The notes beneath the pieces were generated by a model, which was given only the letters and a program-made list of their open reading frames with translations, had not been told where the DNA came from and made no database searches. Position numbers and translations under genes: made by a program. Shown piece by piece: positions 20,830 through 32,145 of a stretch of DNA of 64,000 nt (positions within the stretch are counted from its first letter, which is position 1; each line of letters opens with the position of its first letter). The stretch is taken from contig JABYQR010000257.1 in the NCBI GenBank assembly GCA_022592445.1, positions 1 through 64,000 of the forward strand, in the 5' to 3' direction. The DNA comes from Cytidiella melzeri (taxonomy: Eukaryota > Basidiomycota > Agaricomycetes > Polyporales > Irpicaceae).

Positions 20830-22140
20830 AGCAGCAACTGAAGGTTATACAAGACAAAGTCGCGTGTACCATGGTGCCACCACACAAAAAAAGAGCATGC
20901 AGAAGTCCTTTACACCGGCAGAAAAACAAGCGCGCTCTCAGCAGCGCAAGGAGAGAAATGCTTGTATGAACCAGAAGCTCAACAACACCTTGTCTGAGGT
21001 TTGGAAGCTGGCAGAGGCCTTGCACAAAGACCTTGGCACAAACAGTGTCAAGTATTGGTATGAGAGACTGCTCCAGCAGTCGAGCAAGCAAAGGCAATCC
21101 TGTCAAACAAGCTGGTGGAACACATTTTTGTCGAAGGAGACAAGAGCAAGAAATGAAGGTGCGTGTGTTTCATTCAAATGACAAAGGTTAGTCAGTATGT
21201 TTCTCATATCTCTTCTCCCTAGCTCTTTCCCCCGGCGCGCCTCGACCAAAAGTCTGCAACTTCGCCCCGCAGATTTGCGACCTCTGGAAAGCTATGTCAA
21301 AGGAAGAACAGGTTGCAGTGACTGAAGAGGAGCTGGTACGGATTGCAGGAGTCAAAGAGATGAAGAAGACTGCCACGCATAGTGTTGCGCTAAACGCCTT
21401 CCACAACGCTTGTGCGTTGTTGGCCAGTGTTCAAAGCCAGGTAACCACCTTGGAGAGTTACGGGTGCATCCTACAACTAACGCGCTTCAATAGATGGAGT
21501 CTCTTCATAACTGTATGGGGCTCGAGATGCTTCTGCTTGCTGTTCGCTCGGATGCACAAAACGTTAGCTGTCCCCAAGTGTGGACATCGGGAGACGTCAT
21601 CGACCAGTTCTTTCAGCTGACTAACAAGATGTTGCTCTCACATTATGTGGTTAAGTTTGAATGTCACTGTCTCATTGGTATCCAAGGTAAGGCCTTGGCC
21701 AAGATGATTGTGTCAGGCATTGATTTGAGGCCCGTAGATTACAAACTGCCAAAACATATCAGTCAGAGCTCATGGCATTGAAAAGCAAGACTAGCAAGCT
21801 CATCACCAAAAAGCTGCGTGAGTTGCCATTCCCCGCCGTTGCATAACGTCAAAAGTATGCTAACAAAGTGATTGCTTCCGTAGATGAGGCCATTGCTCCG
21901 TGTTCCGTGTCGAAGATGTTCTACATGAATCCTGATACGCACATCACCGAGAAATTTGGCATTGTGGTTGTCAACTGACCTCTGCCCCAGTCTGTTGCCC
22001 CAGGCACGGTTAACTCATGGCTCGAACTACAAACCTTGTACAATGCATGGTCGTTGGGCTTGATCACTTCCGCTGCCTGTCCCCGGGTGAGAGTGAGACT
22101 TGGATGCAACAGTGTTTCAGTGCTCAAGTTGCTGCTGCTC
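20830..22140 (+). pseudogene. Decayed member of an Agaricomycete uncharacterised gene family
   Basis: Pieces in order are a basic helical segment (RKERNACMNQKLNNTLSEV), an intron to 21222, and MSKEEQVAVTEEELVRIAGV through ATHSVALNAFHNACALLA. A 53-bp intron (about 21441-21493) follows, then MESLHNCMGLEMLLLAVRSD and FFQLTNKMLLSHYVVKFE. The last piece is SKMFYMNPDTHITEKFGIVV followed by TGA where Trp is expected, then LELQTLYNAWS. I recognise this order from a large family of uncharacterised Agaricomycete proteins; no function is known to me. Stops near 21843 and 21978 disable it. LTR-C truncates it at 22222. Confidence 0.55.
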
Positions 22141-22221
22141 TTGCAACATCACCTCCAGTAGATCAAGGCACCCCGGCCAACTCTTCCTCTGGCACGCCCA
22201 CAGATGCACCCGCACTGTTGC

Positions 22222-22557
22222 TGTTACGAACGGTCTTCACACCCTATTATTTTTCTTTACTTCTTCAACTATCTTGATAACTAGCTATCTTCTTTACCAT
22301 TGCCTGGACGATCCAACTCGTCCTTCCTCCATCATTCCCTAACCCACCTCGTCTCCGTTCAACACGGACTATTATGTCATCAGTTGTGTCCTTATGTCCA
22401 TTCAAACCTCGGACTTAACTCCGATTGGTTACCATTGCCTTGGTGCAACCCTTGGCCTTTCCATACCTCCGTTACCACTCCATCGGGTCCAACCCCATCT
22501 ATCCCCTGTTTCGGATCCAACTCCGTCTATCCCCTGTTTCGGATCCAACTCCGTCTA
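22222..22557 (+). mobile_element. Truncated LTR of family C
   Basis: It starts TGTTACGAACGG and matches the reverse complement of 32146-32829 for ~335 bp. The tract (ccgtctatcccctgtttcgg) is duplicated here. At ~22557 it is fused to the broken end of an antisense gypsy protease frame, so the 3' half of the LTR is lost. Confidence 0.8.
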
Positions 22558-24750
22558 TTGAGGGATTGTGTTTCTTCAACCAAGTCATTCCTAGGATGAT
22601 GTCGTCTTGACCGAGGTTGGTTACGTAAAATAGTTCATAGTGGACTCTTTGTCCCACCACTAATGGCAAGTATATGCCATGAGTAATTCGTCCTGTCAAT
22701 TGATGGTACCGTCAACGTTCTGGACTCCAAACGGCTTTGGTTACGGGTTTGCCTCCCACTTGTTACGATTGAGGACTTTTTCATGGATGAAGCAATGCGT
22801 CGCACCACTATCAACCAAGACTTGAACTTCGACGATTTCGCGATTGTGTGTGATTTTGCCAGCAAATGATATTGAAAGGTCACTAGCCGTTACACGGTTC
22901 GCCTTGATCCTGACACACGTCGAGGGTGTAGGATAAACTAAAAACCCTCTCTTTCTTCAAGTTTGTCTGAAAACAGGCCTCTCTCTTCAACTGGTAGCCC
23001 CGCTACAGCCCTATAGACCATTTCCAAATTCGGCCGAGTTTCGGTATTCCGTCCTGCCATTCTTGGACCCGGAAGAGGGGCGGCCCTACCCACTCTAAGT
23101 TGAGCCACCTCTCCACTTCCTCCTGCGTCACCCCCAGATCCTCCCGTTTGTGCGCTGCCCAACTTATCCAGTACGAGTCGTTGGCCCAATCTATCATATC
23201 CGGGCCTGCGAAGGCCATGGTTCTCCATTCCCTCATGCATTCCGCCTCCTGATTGGTCATAAAGACCCCGTTCCTGTGCTTGGCCGGACCCCAGAACTTG
23301 CAGGGTCCCCCCTCCATCGTGTCGACGATGTAACTCTTCGAGAGCTCCAACCGTCTCGCCTGAATCGCCCGCCACGCTGCCACGCGTGCGACGTATAACT
23401 CCTGCGGTGTCCTCCTGACCAACCTCCTCCCCTCTCGCTTCCAGAGTGCTGGCGCCTGATCTTTCTCCTTCAACCATCGTTGCAGCTCGGAGTGCAGGCG
23501 GCGGGTTTTGCGCTCGAGGTCGCGTGCGTGGGTTTGGCCTATAGTCGGGATGGAAGGAGAGATTGTTAGCTTTGTGACCAGGCTGATGGCACCTGAAGCA
23601 CAGGTTGTCTCTGATGTGACGCTCACGATCTGCTGCGTTCATAACTCTTGTGGTGGCTTGGTTGTTGTTGGAGTAGGGGGTTCAAGTAGACTGACTTCCC
23701 CCCCCCACTCCTGCCACGGCCATTATGAGCAGCCAGATCGAGCGTCAGGAGTTGTTGGTTTGTTTCTAGCCGGAGCGCTTCTATCATCATTTCTCCGAGG
23801 TTCTCCGGTTGATGGTGTAGATTATGAAGGGCGTTAAGGAGGCTCCACTTGAGTCCGCGCTTGTACCAAGCCATTACCGCTGTTTCGTCTCGGTTCTCGC
23901 CGTATTGTCCCAGCAATACGGAAAAATCATTGTTGTATTCTTGGACTGTTCTCGAGCCTTGATTTGCTCTTTCAAGCTTGGACAATGCTCGTTCTCTGCG
24001 TCCTTTGTCCTGGAAGAACATCAATACTTCGTCGCAGAATTCTCTCCAGTGTGGGAAATCTTCCATCAGGTATTGTTTCTTCTTCAGCATAGCCCACGGT
24101 CCAGCCGTTCCTCCATTCATGTAGCTGAGTACGCAAACAATCTTGTGTATGGCTAGAGCAAATCGCTTGGGCTGCATCTTGATGTACATCAACATGTTGG
24201 TCCACCATTCGTCAAACTTCTCGGCCCTGCCATCAAAGTCTTGGGGATCACGGAGTTTGAGCTTCTCCCACACGCTTTCAGGTGGTGCTCGGTCGTTGTT
24301 TGGGGCGTCAGAGTATCTGTCAAAGGGGTACTCGGGGTCGAAAGGGTCTGATTGTTTCCTTTTCTCATGACCTTCCCTATCATAGGGTCGGAAGATGGGT
24401 CAATGTGGATCTGGGGCTGAAGAGTTGTCGTCGTCAGGGGTGGTGAATGGTGTAAATGGCCTTTGTTCTCTTTCAGTCCCTGGTGCTTGGGTACCTTTGG
24501 GTTGTATTGCTTCTTGAGGGGTACTCATTGTTGGCTTTGGTGCTACTGCGAGTTCTTCTAACAATAGTGGTGGTTTGTTACTAGCAGACGGTACTTCTGC
24601 TCGTCTCTTGTCGCGTCTTCTGGCTTCTCGCAAGTGTCGTTCAACTTGGGCAATGTCCACAACTTCAAAGTCTGGGTGTGGCGGTCTTACTGTTTGGTTT
24701 GCTACACCGCCAACTTGACTGGAGTTGGTAAACAGATGAAGATAGCACAT
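22556..24750 (-). pseudogene. Ty3/gypsy gag-protease remnant
   Basis: Minus strand. N-terminal leader (to about 24280), then a retrotransposon Gag domain (DPQDFDGRAEKFDEWWTNML ... SRTVQEYNNDFSVLL) ending near 23623. A knuckle follows in another frame, CFRCHQPGHKANN, whose last Cys is replaced by Leu. A Trp-rich spacer (WRAIQARRLELSKSYIV ... WLNLEWVGPPLF) lies in the third frame. An aspartic protease (VQVLVDSGATHCFIHEK) comes back in the gag frame, then ELFYVTNLGQDDIILGMTWL. At 22556 the chain stops at LTR-C. Reverse transcriptase, RNase H and integrase are absent. At least two frameshifts and several stops are needed to read through, so it is dead. Confidence 0.8.
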
Positions 24751-25048
24751 GTTGACGCTCTGTAGAATTGAATGAAAATTATCGCTCAGCCATCTGTCTG
24801 CCGGAGGTACCTGAACAACGCATGGTCATGCGTTTCGCAGGCTGACACCGTCTGCAACAACATGCCACCGCGCGAGGATTGTTCTCCTGGCGGTCACTCG
24901 TACGAACGTCTGTTTGACGTGCAATTCGGTTCTTATGTGCAACAGGAGATTGTGACAGTGGGCAAACAGGGCTCTGCCATCAGATTTCAAAAGTATCTAG
25001 CTGTCCAGTTGAGTTATGTACACTACACTCGACACGCATGCCGCCTGG
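24751..25048. other. Spacer between gypsy remnant and the 25-29.6 kb gene
   Basis: A 116-codon plus-strand frame (24772-25122, MKIIAQPSVCRRYLNNAWSC) overlaps the end of the minus-strand gene and has no supporting feature. I see no promoter or repeat here that I can support. Confidence 0.25.
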
Positions 25049-28000
25049 CTACAACATCTCAGGCTGCAGCTCTTGCACCTGTTTCTTCCGTGCTCGGGTA
25101 TCCCGCGCCTTTGCAGCAGTAGCATCGCGGCGTTTCGAGTTCACTGAGGAAACCTGATCGGCAAACTCTTGATGCTTTGCAACACGGTCGTTGAAGTACG
25201 GCTTTGGCATTGATAAGTGACGGGGAAGGGTACTCCGAATAAGGGCCGCGTTGTGAAGAGCATGCATATTAACAAAGTACCGTTGCATTGCACCATGTTG
25301 GACACCTTTCTGGGTAAGGCTGGTTATTCTCCTTTCTTGATGAACGTTCTGATCTTCGACTGCGCACTCTGCAGTCAAGCAGTCGTGCTGCGCATTGAAA
25401 ATGAATGCAATGTTCTGTGTTACAAGTATGTTTGTCATTCGTTCTCTCGTAACTGTACTGCGAACTTACTTTAACGACATCAATTAGGATCGATGCACAC
25501 TCGCGGTACAGGACCGGCATGTTCATTCGAGTGTCGGGTAGGCCAGAAACCGCGAAGCGTTCCACCTGCACCAGCCCGTTCTCGCTACGAGGATCAGAGG
25601 CAGGTATAATAATCCTGCGGATGCAACCAGCGTAAGTGAAGGATTCCTATGGTGATCAGACAACCGGCGGTCTTCAACAATAGCAGCGTTATGATAACTT
25701 TGGGCTCACCGGCAACTCAGCCGTGTCTCTGCTGACAGCTTCGCGTGGGCTGTCATAGAATACCCATGAACCCTCCTTGCAGACATCAGTGGACCTCGAA
25801 ACCAGGGATTGTGCGTGCTCCCGAAGAGTATCCGCTGGGCGATATGATGGGTTGAACGATGTGCAGGCGTCAACTGTGATGTGAGTTCCTTCTTCGACGC
25901 AGCTGACTTCCCACAAAATGACTGTCCGTTTCTTCCGTGCAGCCCTTCGCACAGTTCCTACTCAAGCATCAGCCAATCCCGAATTCAGATAACCCACAAA
26001 CATACCGGGGGAGAGAACTTTCGGATCTGCCCATCCAAGACGACGCTGAATTTCGCCGTTCATCTGAAACATCTCCCTAACACCTTCCCCAGCGCGGACG
26101 TAGCTACTGTGCTCCCCTCTCCACCAACCTCCACTGACTTGATGCTTGAACCGTTCTAGATCTGCTATCGCCGCTGCAATATCATGACTCGGAGCGTGAT
26201 GGTTCGATAGGACACTACACATCCGGAATATTGAATTCCAGCACTCAAAGATCTCTGTAGAATATAAGATGGCCGGTCCGCCATTGCGGATGTCAGTGAT
26301 AATGTGCTGCAGTAAGTGAATTTTTTGGCTTATTGAGGATTCGATTGGGATCAATGGCTCCCCAGATGTCGAGCAGATTTCCTATCAGTACTTCAAGATC
26401 CTCCTAGAACAGTTGACCGCAAAAACGTTAACACGACGTCACGGTTAGCAACCTCGCATCAAAACTTTGTACACAAAGGACTGAGTCCGACTGACCAGGT
26501 ATGTGGACATGTCATCGATTGCATGATAAAAGAGAAGTGCCCCTAACTCGCCTGTTGCCTTCCAGATATCAAGCAGCAGACCACCGTGCTCATTCTCCAG
26601 GAGATCGGGATGTAGATGAAACGCGCCGACTTGCTGCAACGTTTTGAAGTGTTTCCCAATCAGGTTGTTACGATATTTGACTAAGTACTGCCCCCACACA
26701 AGATATATTGACAGCCCGTCCACTGATGAACTTTGCAGCCGAATCGCTACGAGTTGCCGGTGTTCATCGTTCCAAGCCGTATGGGACACATGCCATACGT
26801 ATTTGTCGAGCCCCAAAAGATACGTATGAAGAAGCTCGACAGCTGTATCACGATGGACGTCGAGACCTGAAGATGGTGCGTAATTGTTACTAATGAAGTC
26901 GGCGACCGTGACCTGCAGATTTGAACTCACCTTGTAATACCAACAGTTTATTGTAATGATCCCCGGGACGGATCTGAGTATGCAAAGCTAGGCACCGGTG
27001 TCAGCAGGGTAAGGACCTACAATGCAGTGTTGTACACATACGAGAGTCCTCCGAAAGCTTGCTATAGCGGTGCGCGGGTTGCTCGGTGAGCCACTTCATG
27101 AGATCTTTCGCAATTTTGTCTTTGATCTCATTCTTGACAGCCTGACGCGCTTCACCTTTGAGTTTCCGGTTCTTCAGCCGTAAGTCCTGCGTTTCCACGC
27201 TAGAGATATGTTCGTGATGCAGACCGCGTGCTTTCTGGATCAGCTGCTGAATCCAAACTTGCGCTATTGGATCTTTGATCCCGCTCGTGGTCTGCATCGC
27301 CTCAACCTTTTGCTCATTGCCATGAGTGGCTGCAACCAGCTGGCTGACAATTCTCTTCACAGTCTCATCCTCCGTACGTGCTACTCCTTCCTACGAAATG
27401 GCGAGGGACAAGTTAGAGTTGACCTGCTGTGGCACTCGCATTACGCACCTCGTACAAGCTGTGATAGCCACCGTGAGTTTCCATTTCTCTTGCAGGTCCT
27501 CCGGCATGACACTTACGACAGAACTTGTTCCCGTTCAATCCAATATGTGAGCACAGCTCGGATTGCTGTGTATTATCCGCTGGCTCAACCCGTACTATTA
27601 GGCGAAACAAGATTTCTTGTTTTAGAAGGCAATCGTACGCTTCGTGCCAACAATCAGGCCCTACATCTTCCGCAAACCCGTCAAGTTGCTCGAGTCCAGT
27701 CGCAGTGGGAGATGTTGAGCCAAAGCGGATGAAATACTCCTGCTGAAGCTTGCAGTGCGGCAGGTTCAAACTGGCTGCGTACACGTTGGTATGTGCATTA
27801 TACTGTTTCTAACGATTCCCTGACACATCGTCTGCCCACGACATCAAACCGAGTGTGAACGTTGGTCGCCCTTGGGCCTTGAGCCGCACTGGGTGGGATA
27901 ATTCTTGTGTCCACTCCGGCGCGGTATCTGGTTTCAATGTGAGTGGATCAGATCAGTTTTGACCGTCTTCTGATTCAGATACGCACTGTTGAATTGGATC

Positions 28001-29567
28001 TTCAGGCCCTAATTCCTCAAGTCCAAGATATTGCTCGTCAGATCGGCAGCAAGTATGCGCACAACTTCGTCGACGTGCAAGCGAGCGACACCTGTCTGCT
28101 CAATGATAGTAAGCATTTCCTTGTATCGCAACTTGAACCATCGCATGTATTGAACTGACCGTTATTTCGTAGTCTACATGGTAAACATCTGCGCACTCAG
28201 TCTCTGCGCCTGTTTCTTTGTCAATAACGCACAGCCACTTCATTGGTATCACAAATCTGCCATCTCGGAGGCGAGCTAACTCCTTAATGTAGAAATGCTG
28301 TCCAGGTGAGTTCTTGAAATCCGCCCACATCAACTGTAGAAGATTAACATCCGTGCTCATTCACCGTTCAGCTTGGTAGAACTCAGAGACGGTTGATGAG
28401 ACTTCTACATAGGGTCGAATATGGGGTCGCACAAGAGGGTTTGCCCAGTCCTTGATATCAGGTGAGTACAGCTGTCATTGACATGATTGATGGCATGCTC
28501 ACGAGGTTGAACATCTGAGCGGCACTGTTGTTATAAAACTCGTTACCCAACGTTGATACGTGCCGTGTCGTCTGAATTCCCATCTCCGTGGTAAGCTTCG
28601 TTTGAAGTTTCCGTAACGCACTGAACGATGGCACGTCAGGTGTCCCGCATTCTCTCATGACCCATATAATGGTCTTCAAGTGATCATCGGAGAGCCTCAA
28701 ACGAGGGAGGCTGTCCAAGAAGTCGAGCATAAACATCTACAGGTGGTGAGATGAGTTTCTTCCAGTGTTCTCAAAAAAGCAACTTACGGTCTTCGTTTGA
28801 TATGGTGCCCATTTGTGAGCATCGTGCCTTGCCTCGCACTGCTCTGCGAGAACTTCCTCGTCCTCATCCTCGTCTAGGTCTGATCGTCGAAGGTATGTTA
28901 GTCAGGTCATCAGCTCTCTACTATTGAATGACTCACTCATCGCTTCCAGTGCTGTGACCACATTTGATAACGTTGCGTCCTCATTATCGAACATACTTCC
29001 AGCATCGGCGTCCGAGCTCCAAAACTCTCCAAGACATTCATGTGAGTAACAGCTGAGATCCTCAATCCGCTGGTTCAACGCCTGATTCAGAGTCTGCCGG
29101 ACATCTTCACCAGCCGTAAAGTGGATGGTTTGACCACTGTCATCTTGGTATAAGCCGTCCTCATCTGTATTCATGTGTTGAAGAACACTCGTCGGACTCT
29201 CTGAGCGAACGCGGACCACGGAAGGATGAGGCCAATGCGGGCGAATGTCCGTAAGTGAGAGTGCTGCAGCTGCGCCAACTGTCACGGGGATAGAAGGGGC
29301 CACATTGGCTATGTTTCGTTGAGACTGCCAATGCAAAGCGGTAACGTGTTTTTCTGTTCGAATGTGGTCGCTCAGATGTTTTCGCATAACGCTCTGCAGC
29401 TTTCCAGATTGGTCTGAACATGGAATACAGCGCAGGTGGCTTGGCTGGTCAGGTATGTTCATAAAGTTGCCTTCAACGATTATTTCAGGTTGCTAATCAT
29501 TGGTGAAGTTTCTGCAGCTGACTCGGAGCTCACCATCTAACCCATCGTGCTTGCACTTTGGCGGCAT
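25049..29567 (-). pseudogene. Large many-exon Agaricomycete gene with few disabling mutations
   Basis: The start is ATG 29567 (MPPKCKHDGLD). Exons 29567-29534, 29470-28937, 28879-28788, 28736-28503 and 28450 onward join in frame across GT-AG introns of 63, 57, 51 and 52 nt; further GT-AG introns follow. A Cys/His N-terminus (HLRCIPCSDQ ... HLSDHIRTEKH) precedes NPLVRPHIRPYVEV, WADDVSGN (about 27830), LPHCKLQQEYFI and KFCRKCHAGGP. Then come VELLHTYLLGLDKYVWH, NNLIGKHFKTLQQVGAF and CSVLSNHHAPSHDIA. The basic C-terminus (YFNDRVAKHQEFADQ ... KARDTRARKKQ) ends at 25049. I recognise this order from a very common, transposon-like Agaricomycete family of unknown function. Damage: TGA for Trp near 28361, TAG near 27812, and one extra A in an A-run near 26320. 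The rest is full length. Confidence 0.65.
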
Positions 29568-29794
29568 GCTTTGGCACTGAAGGACACGATGACGAAGGTT
29601 TGAATCTCTTATGCAGTTTCCATCCCGCTATGACGACGTTTTTTTTCCCTTTCTTTTAGAAGGCGCGCTCCGTTTTGAGAACAACCTGCCACGTCAAAGG
29701 TCCATCTTCTCATTAAAAAAGTTGTTCCCTTACTCTCATCTTCTCCGACTCGCTTTCTTGCCCACTTATTCTAATTTCCTTGCTCCTTGTCATC
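29568..29794. promoter_or_regulatory. 227-bp bidirectional promoter region
   Basis: The interval separates the ATG at 29567 (minus) from the ATG at 29795 (plus). It is rich in pyrimidine runs on the plus strand (ttttttttccctttctttt near 29640), as is common before fungal starts. No convincing TATA box is seen on either side. Its short length implies shared control of the two genes. This is inferred from geometry only. Confidence 0.5.
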
Positions 29795-31238
29795 ATGGCC
29801 ACACGCTTGACGATGGCTGAACGACTCAGCCTCCCAGCCAACGCGAGCTCACCGACATCGTCCCAACTGGCAGACAACAAGCATTCAAGCTCCAGGAGCT
29901 CATCACAAGAACCTGCTGCGACACGCGCCTCTTCACCCGTTTCTTCTCAAGTGGTCATTGCGTCAATTGTTGTGGGCTTCAAGCATCCCAGCGATGATGA
30001 TGCTGGCGAAGCTTCAGCGCGGATATCCCGAAAGCTCAAGCTTGACAATAAGGAGAGCGAGCTTCTTACATTTGCCTCGAAGGTTTGTGTTTCCATTGGC
30101 ACTGTCCTGTGCATAGCATACAACCTAACTCTTGATTGAACGGCTGACGTGTAGCTGCCTCTACACGAGCAGATTCTTTTCAACATTGGTCTCTCTTTGA
30201 GGACAATGACCAAGGCAAATCAGATTCAGCCTGTCAACGCGCAGTACAAGCTTTCCGACGTACTGAAGGTATGTCGTATAGTTGCCACTTGGACATCTCA
30301 TCCAACAATATCTAACACAGGGCAAAATCGAAATTTATGTGTACAATGCGCTGGTCTCGCCCCAAGCAACCGGGTATCTCGACAAGGGAAACCGCATTGT
30401 ATTGGTAAATTTCTATCTCATCAACAATATACCTATCAACGTCGACAGCTTTGATTCACTATTGATTTACAGGCCATCCTCGAGCGTTATCCAAAATGGG
30501 GTCTTACACCGGCGGTTAAAGAGAACTTCGCTCATTACCAGGTCATCTGTACTCGCGTTTCCAAACGCTTCAGTGACAGGCGCAGACATATCAAGCTTGC
30601 GGTAGGCGTCTTGTTGCAATCACTGCAACGGTTTATCAACTAGGCTCAATACTATCATACAGATCACTCAGTCGATGGGCACCGTAAACCAAGACGCCCT
30701 TGGTAGCCATCGTGTGAATGCCACCGATATCTTTACCCTCGTCTCCAACGTTACCAAGCTCAAGGGGACTACAAGCATGAAGTTCAACAGTGTCAACATC
30801 ACGGTGCAGATGCTCGCTCGTTTTGCGTTCCTCGTAAGCACTGCTCTTTAATCTTTCTGGAATCCGAGTCGTCGCAGTGTTTAATTATCTGCCTTGCTTA
30901 GCGTCGCATGCTACTGGAGCTCCCTGATGGTGTCAGCTATTGGAAGACCGTCGACAAACAGCTTCACGACATCCGCGAATGCTTCAAGGATCAACCGAAA
31001 CAAGCTATTTCTACGTGAGTCTGCATCTCCGAGTCATTCATCGTACCCGGATGACTGATTAGTAAGTAACCTCGGCAGCTTCTTCAAAGGAATCCTCGAT
31101 GACGACCTCGTGGAATTTGGTACCAACAAGGACAAGCATCTTGACGATCTTGAGAGTGTCGCCTTGACCAACACGCAGACTGAGGTTGCGGACACAATGC
31201 TCGGCATCGTCACCATTATGACCACCGATGAAGAATGA
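29795..31238 (+). CDS. Intact seven-exon gene, 352 aa, unknown function
   Basis: Exons are 29795-30082, 30155-30268, 30321-30404, 30473-30601, 30663-30833, 30902-31014 and 31079-31238. All six introns (52-72 nt) have GT-AG ends and branch-like CTAAC/CTGAC motifs. The exons sum to 1059 nt with no stop before TGA 31236-31238. The protein starts MATRLTMAERLSLPAN, has a ~60-residue Ser-rich disordered N-terminus, and then a helical body (TMTKANQIQPVNAQYKLSDV, ILERYPKWGLTPAVKENFAH, ITVQMLARFAFLRRMLLELP). It ends acidic (IVTIMTTDEE). There is no signal peptide and no recognised domain. It is the best-preserved gene in the window and is divergent from the large gene at 25-29.6 kb, so the two may form one unit. 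Confidence 0.75.
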
Positions 31239-32145
31239 TCCGGCCAGTCCGACGTCGACCAGTAATGTTATACTCTTCCGAGTCTTCATTCTGTATTCCA
31301 TCCATTCGTTGTCACGGTTCTGTCTCCGTGACCCAATTTCCTTAGAGCTCGTATAATGCATCATGGTTTCCCGAGGTGCGGCTGCATGCATCCGAGTCAT
31401 TCTCACATTCCTTTCCGCGTTGTAGATAGTAATACATATGTCGTCTGCTGAAATTTAATTGCTTGCTATCTTCGCACAACGTTCCACACGACGGCATCGA
31501 CTGAGAAACATTTCACCTGCGTGAACAACACATGCGGACATCAGCAGAACGACAGATGACCCTCGCACATGCTTTTCATCTGCTCACTATGGCATTTTTG
31601 GATGTCGTGAAACTTCTGGGAAACATACTCGAGCGCAGACAACTACCATCTAATTGGAACTCTTGCTACACAGATGTCATCACAGGCACATTCAGGTGAG
31701 AACTGCTTCTGTCAAACATATGGGCAGTGGTACCAGCAAGAATCTATCTCCCCAATCGACTGTCCACCACTCGTCCGACGCGTGAGAACCTTGGCGTTCC
31801 GCCCTGTCCAAATGATAATGCGTTTAGACGGCTGACACCTGCAGACAAGCTGGCGGTGTAGTTCACAATTGGGAGAGATGTCAGCTGTGCAATGTTCCCA
31901 CTCGTCGTCTTGATGAAGATAGACGTCTCGTTTCTTCTTGTAGAAAAGGTGTGGCTTTCCGTAGCAGGGAAGGGATGTTTCAGCTCCCACTGTCATATGC
32001 TTCTGCTGTCTGATGTATCTAATTGCTGCTTCCCATCCAGGGTAAGGCTAGCGAGGATGACAAAGGATTGCAGCAAGACCGCAGTCGTTGCCAATCGAGT
32101 TGATCTTCTTGGTGCGCGGGGTAGACCCAGAAGAGTCTATCCAAA
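31239..32145. other. Unassigned region with one possible exon
   Basis: 31712-31996 on the minus strand holds a 94-codon frame (KPHLFYKKKRDVYLHQDDEW ... CELHRQLVCRCQPSKR) with protein-like composition; the frame stays open upstream to about 32040. I do not recognise it. The last ~55 bp before 32146, read on the minus strand, begin TTTGGATAGACTC and are the first internal bases of the LTR-C element. A GTTGC 5-mer at 32087 and again at 32830 could be its TSD. Confidence 0.3.

Noticed and set aside
22938..23642. 234-codon Gly/Arg-rich minus-strand frame after the gypsy knuckle
   Set aside because: Only its first ~30 codons (the CCHC-like knuckle) are element-like; the rest is low-complexity shadow of the Trp-rich spacer frame.
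28330..28361. A 31-bp intron removing the TGA near 28361 of the large minus-strand gene
   Set aside because: Too short for these introns, and it would shift frame; reading through the TGA keeps the frame, so a nonsense change is likelier.
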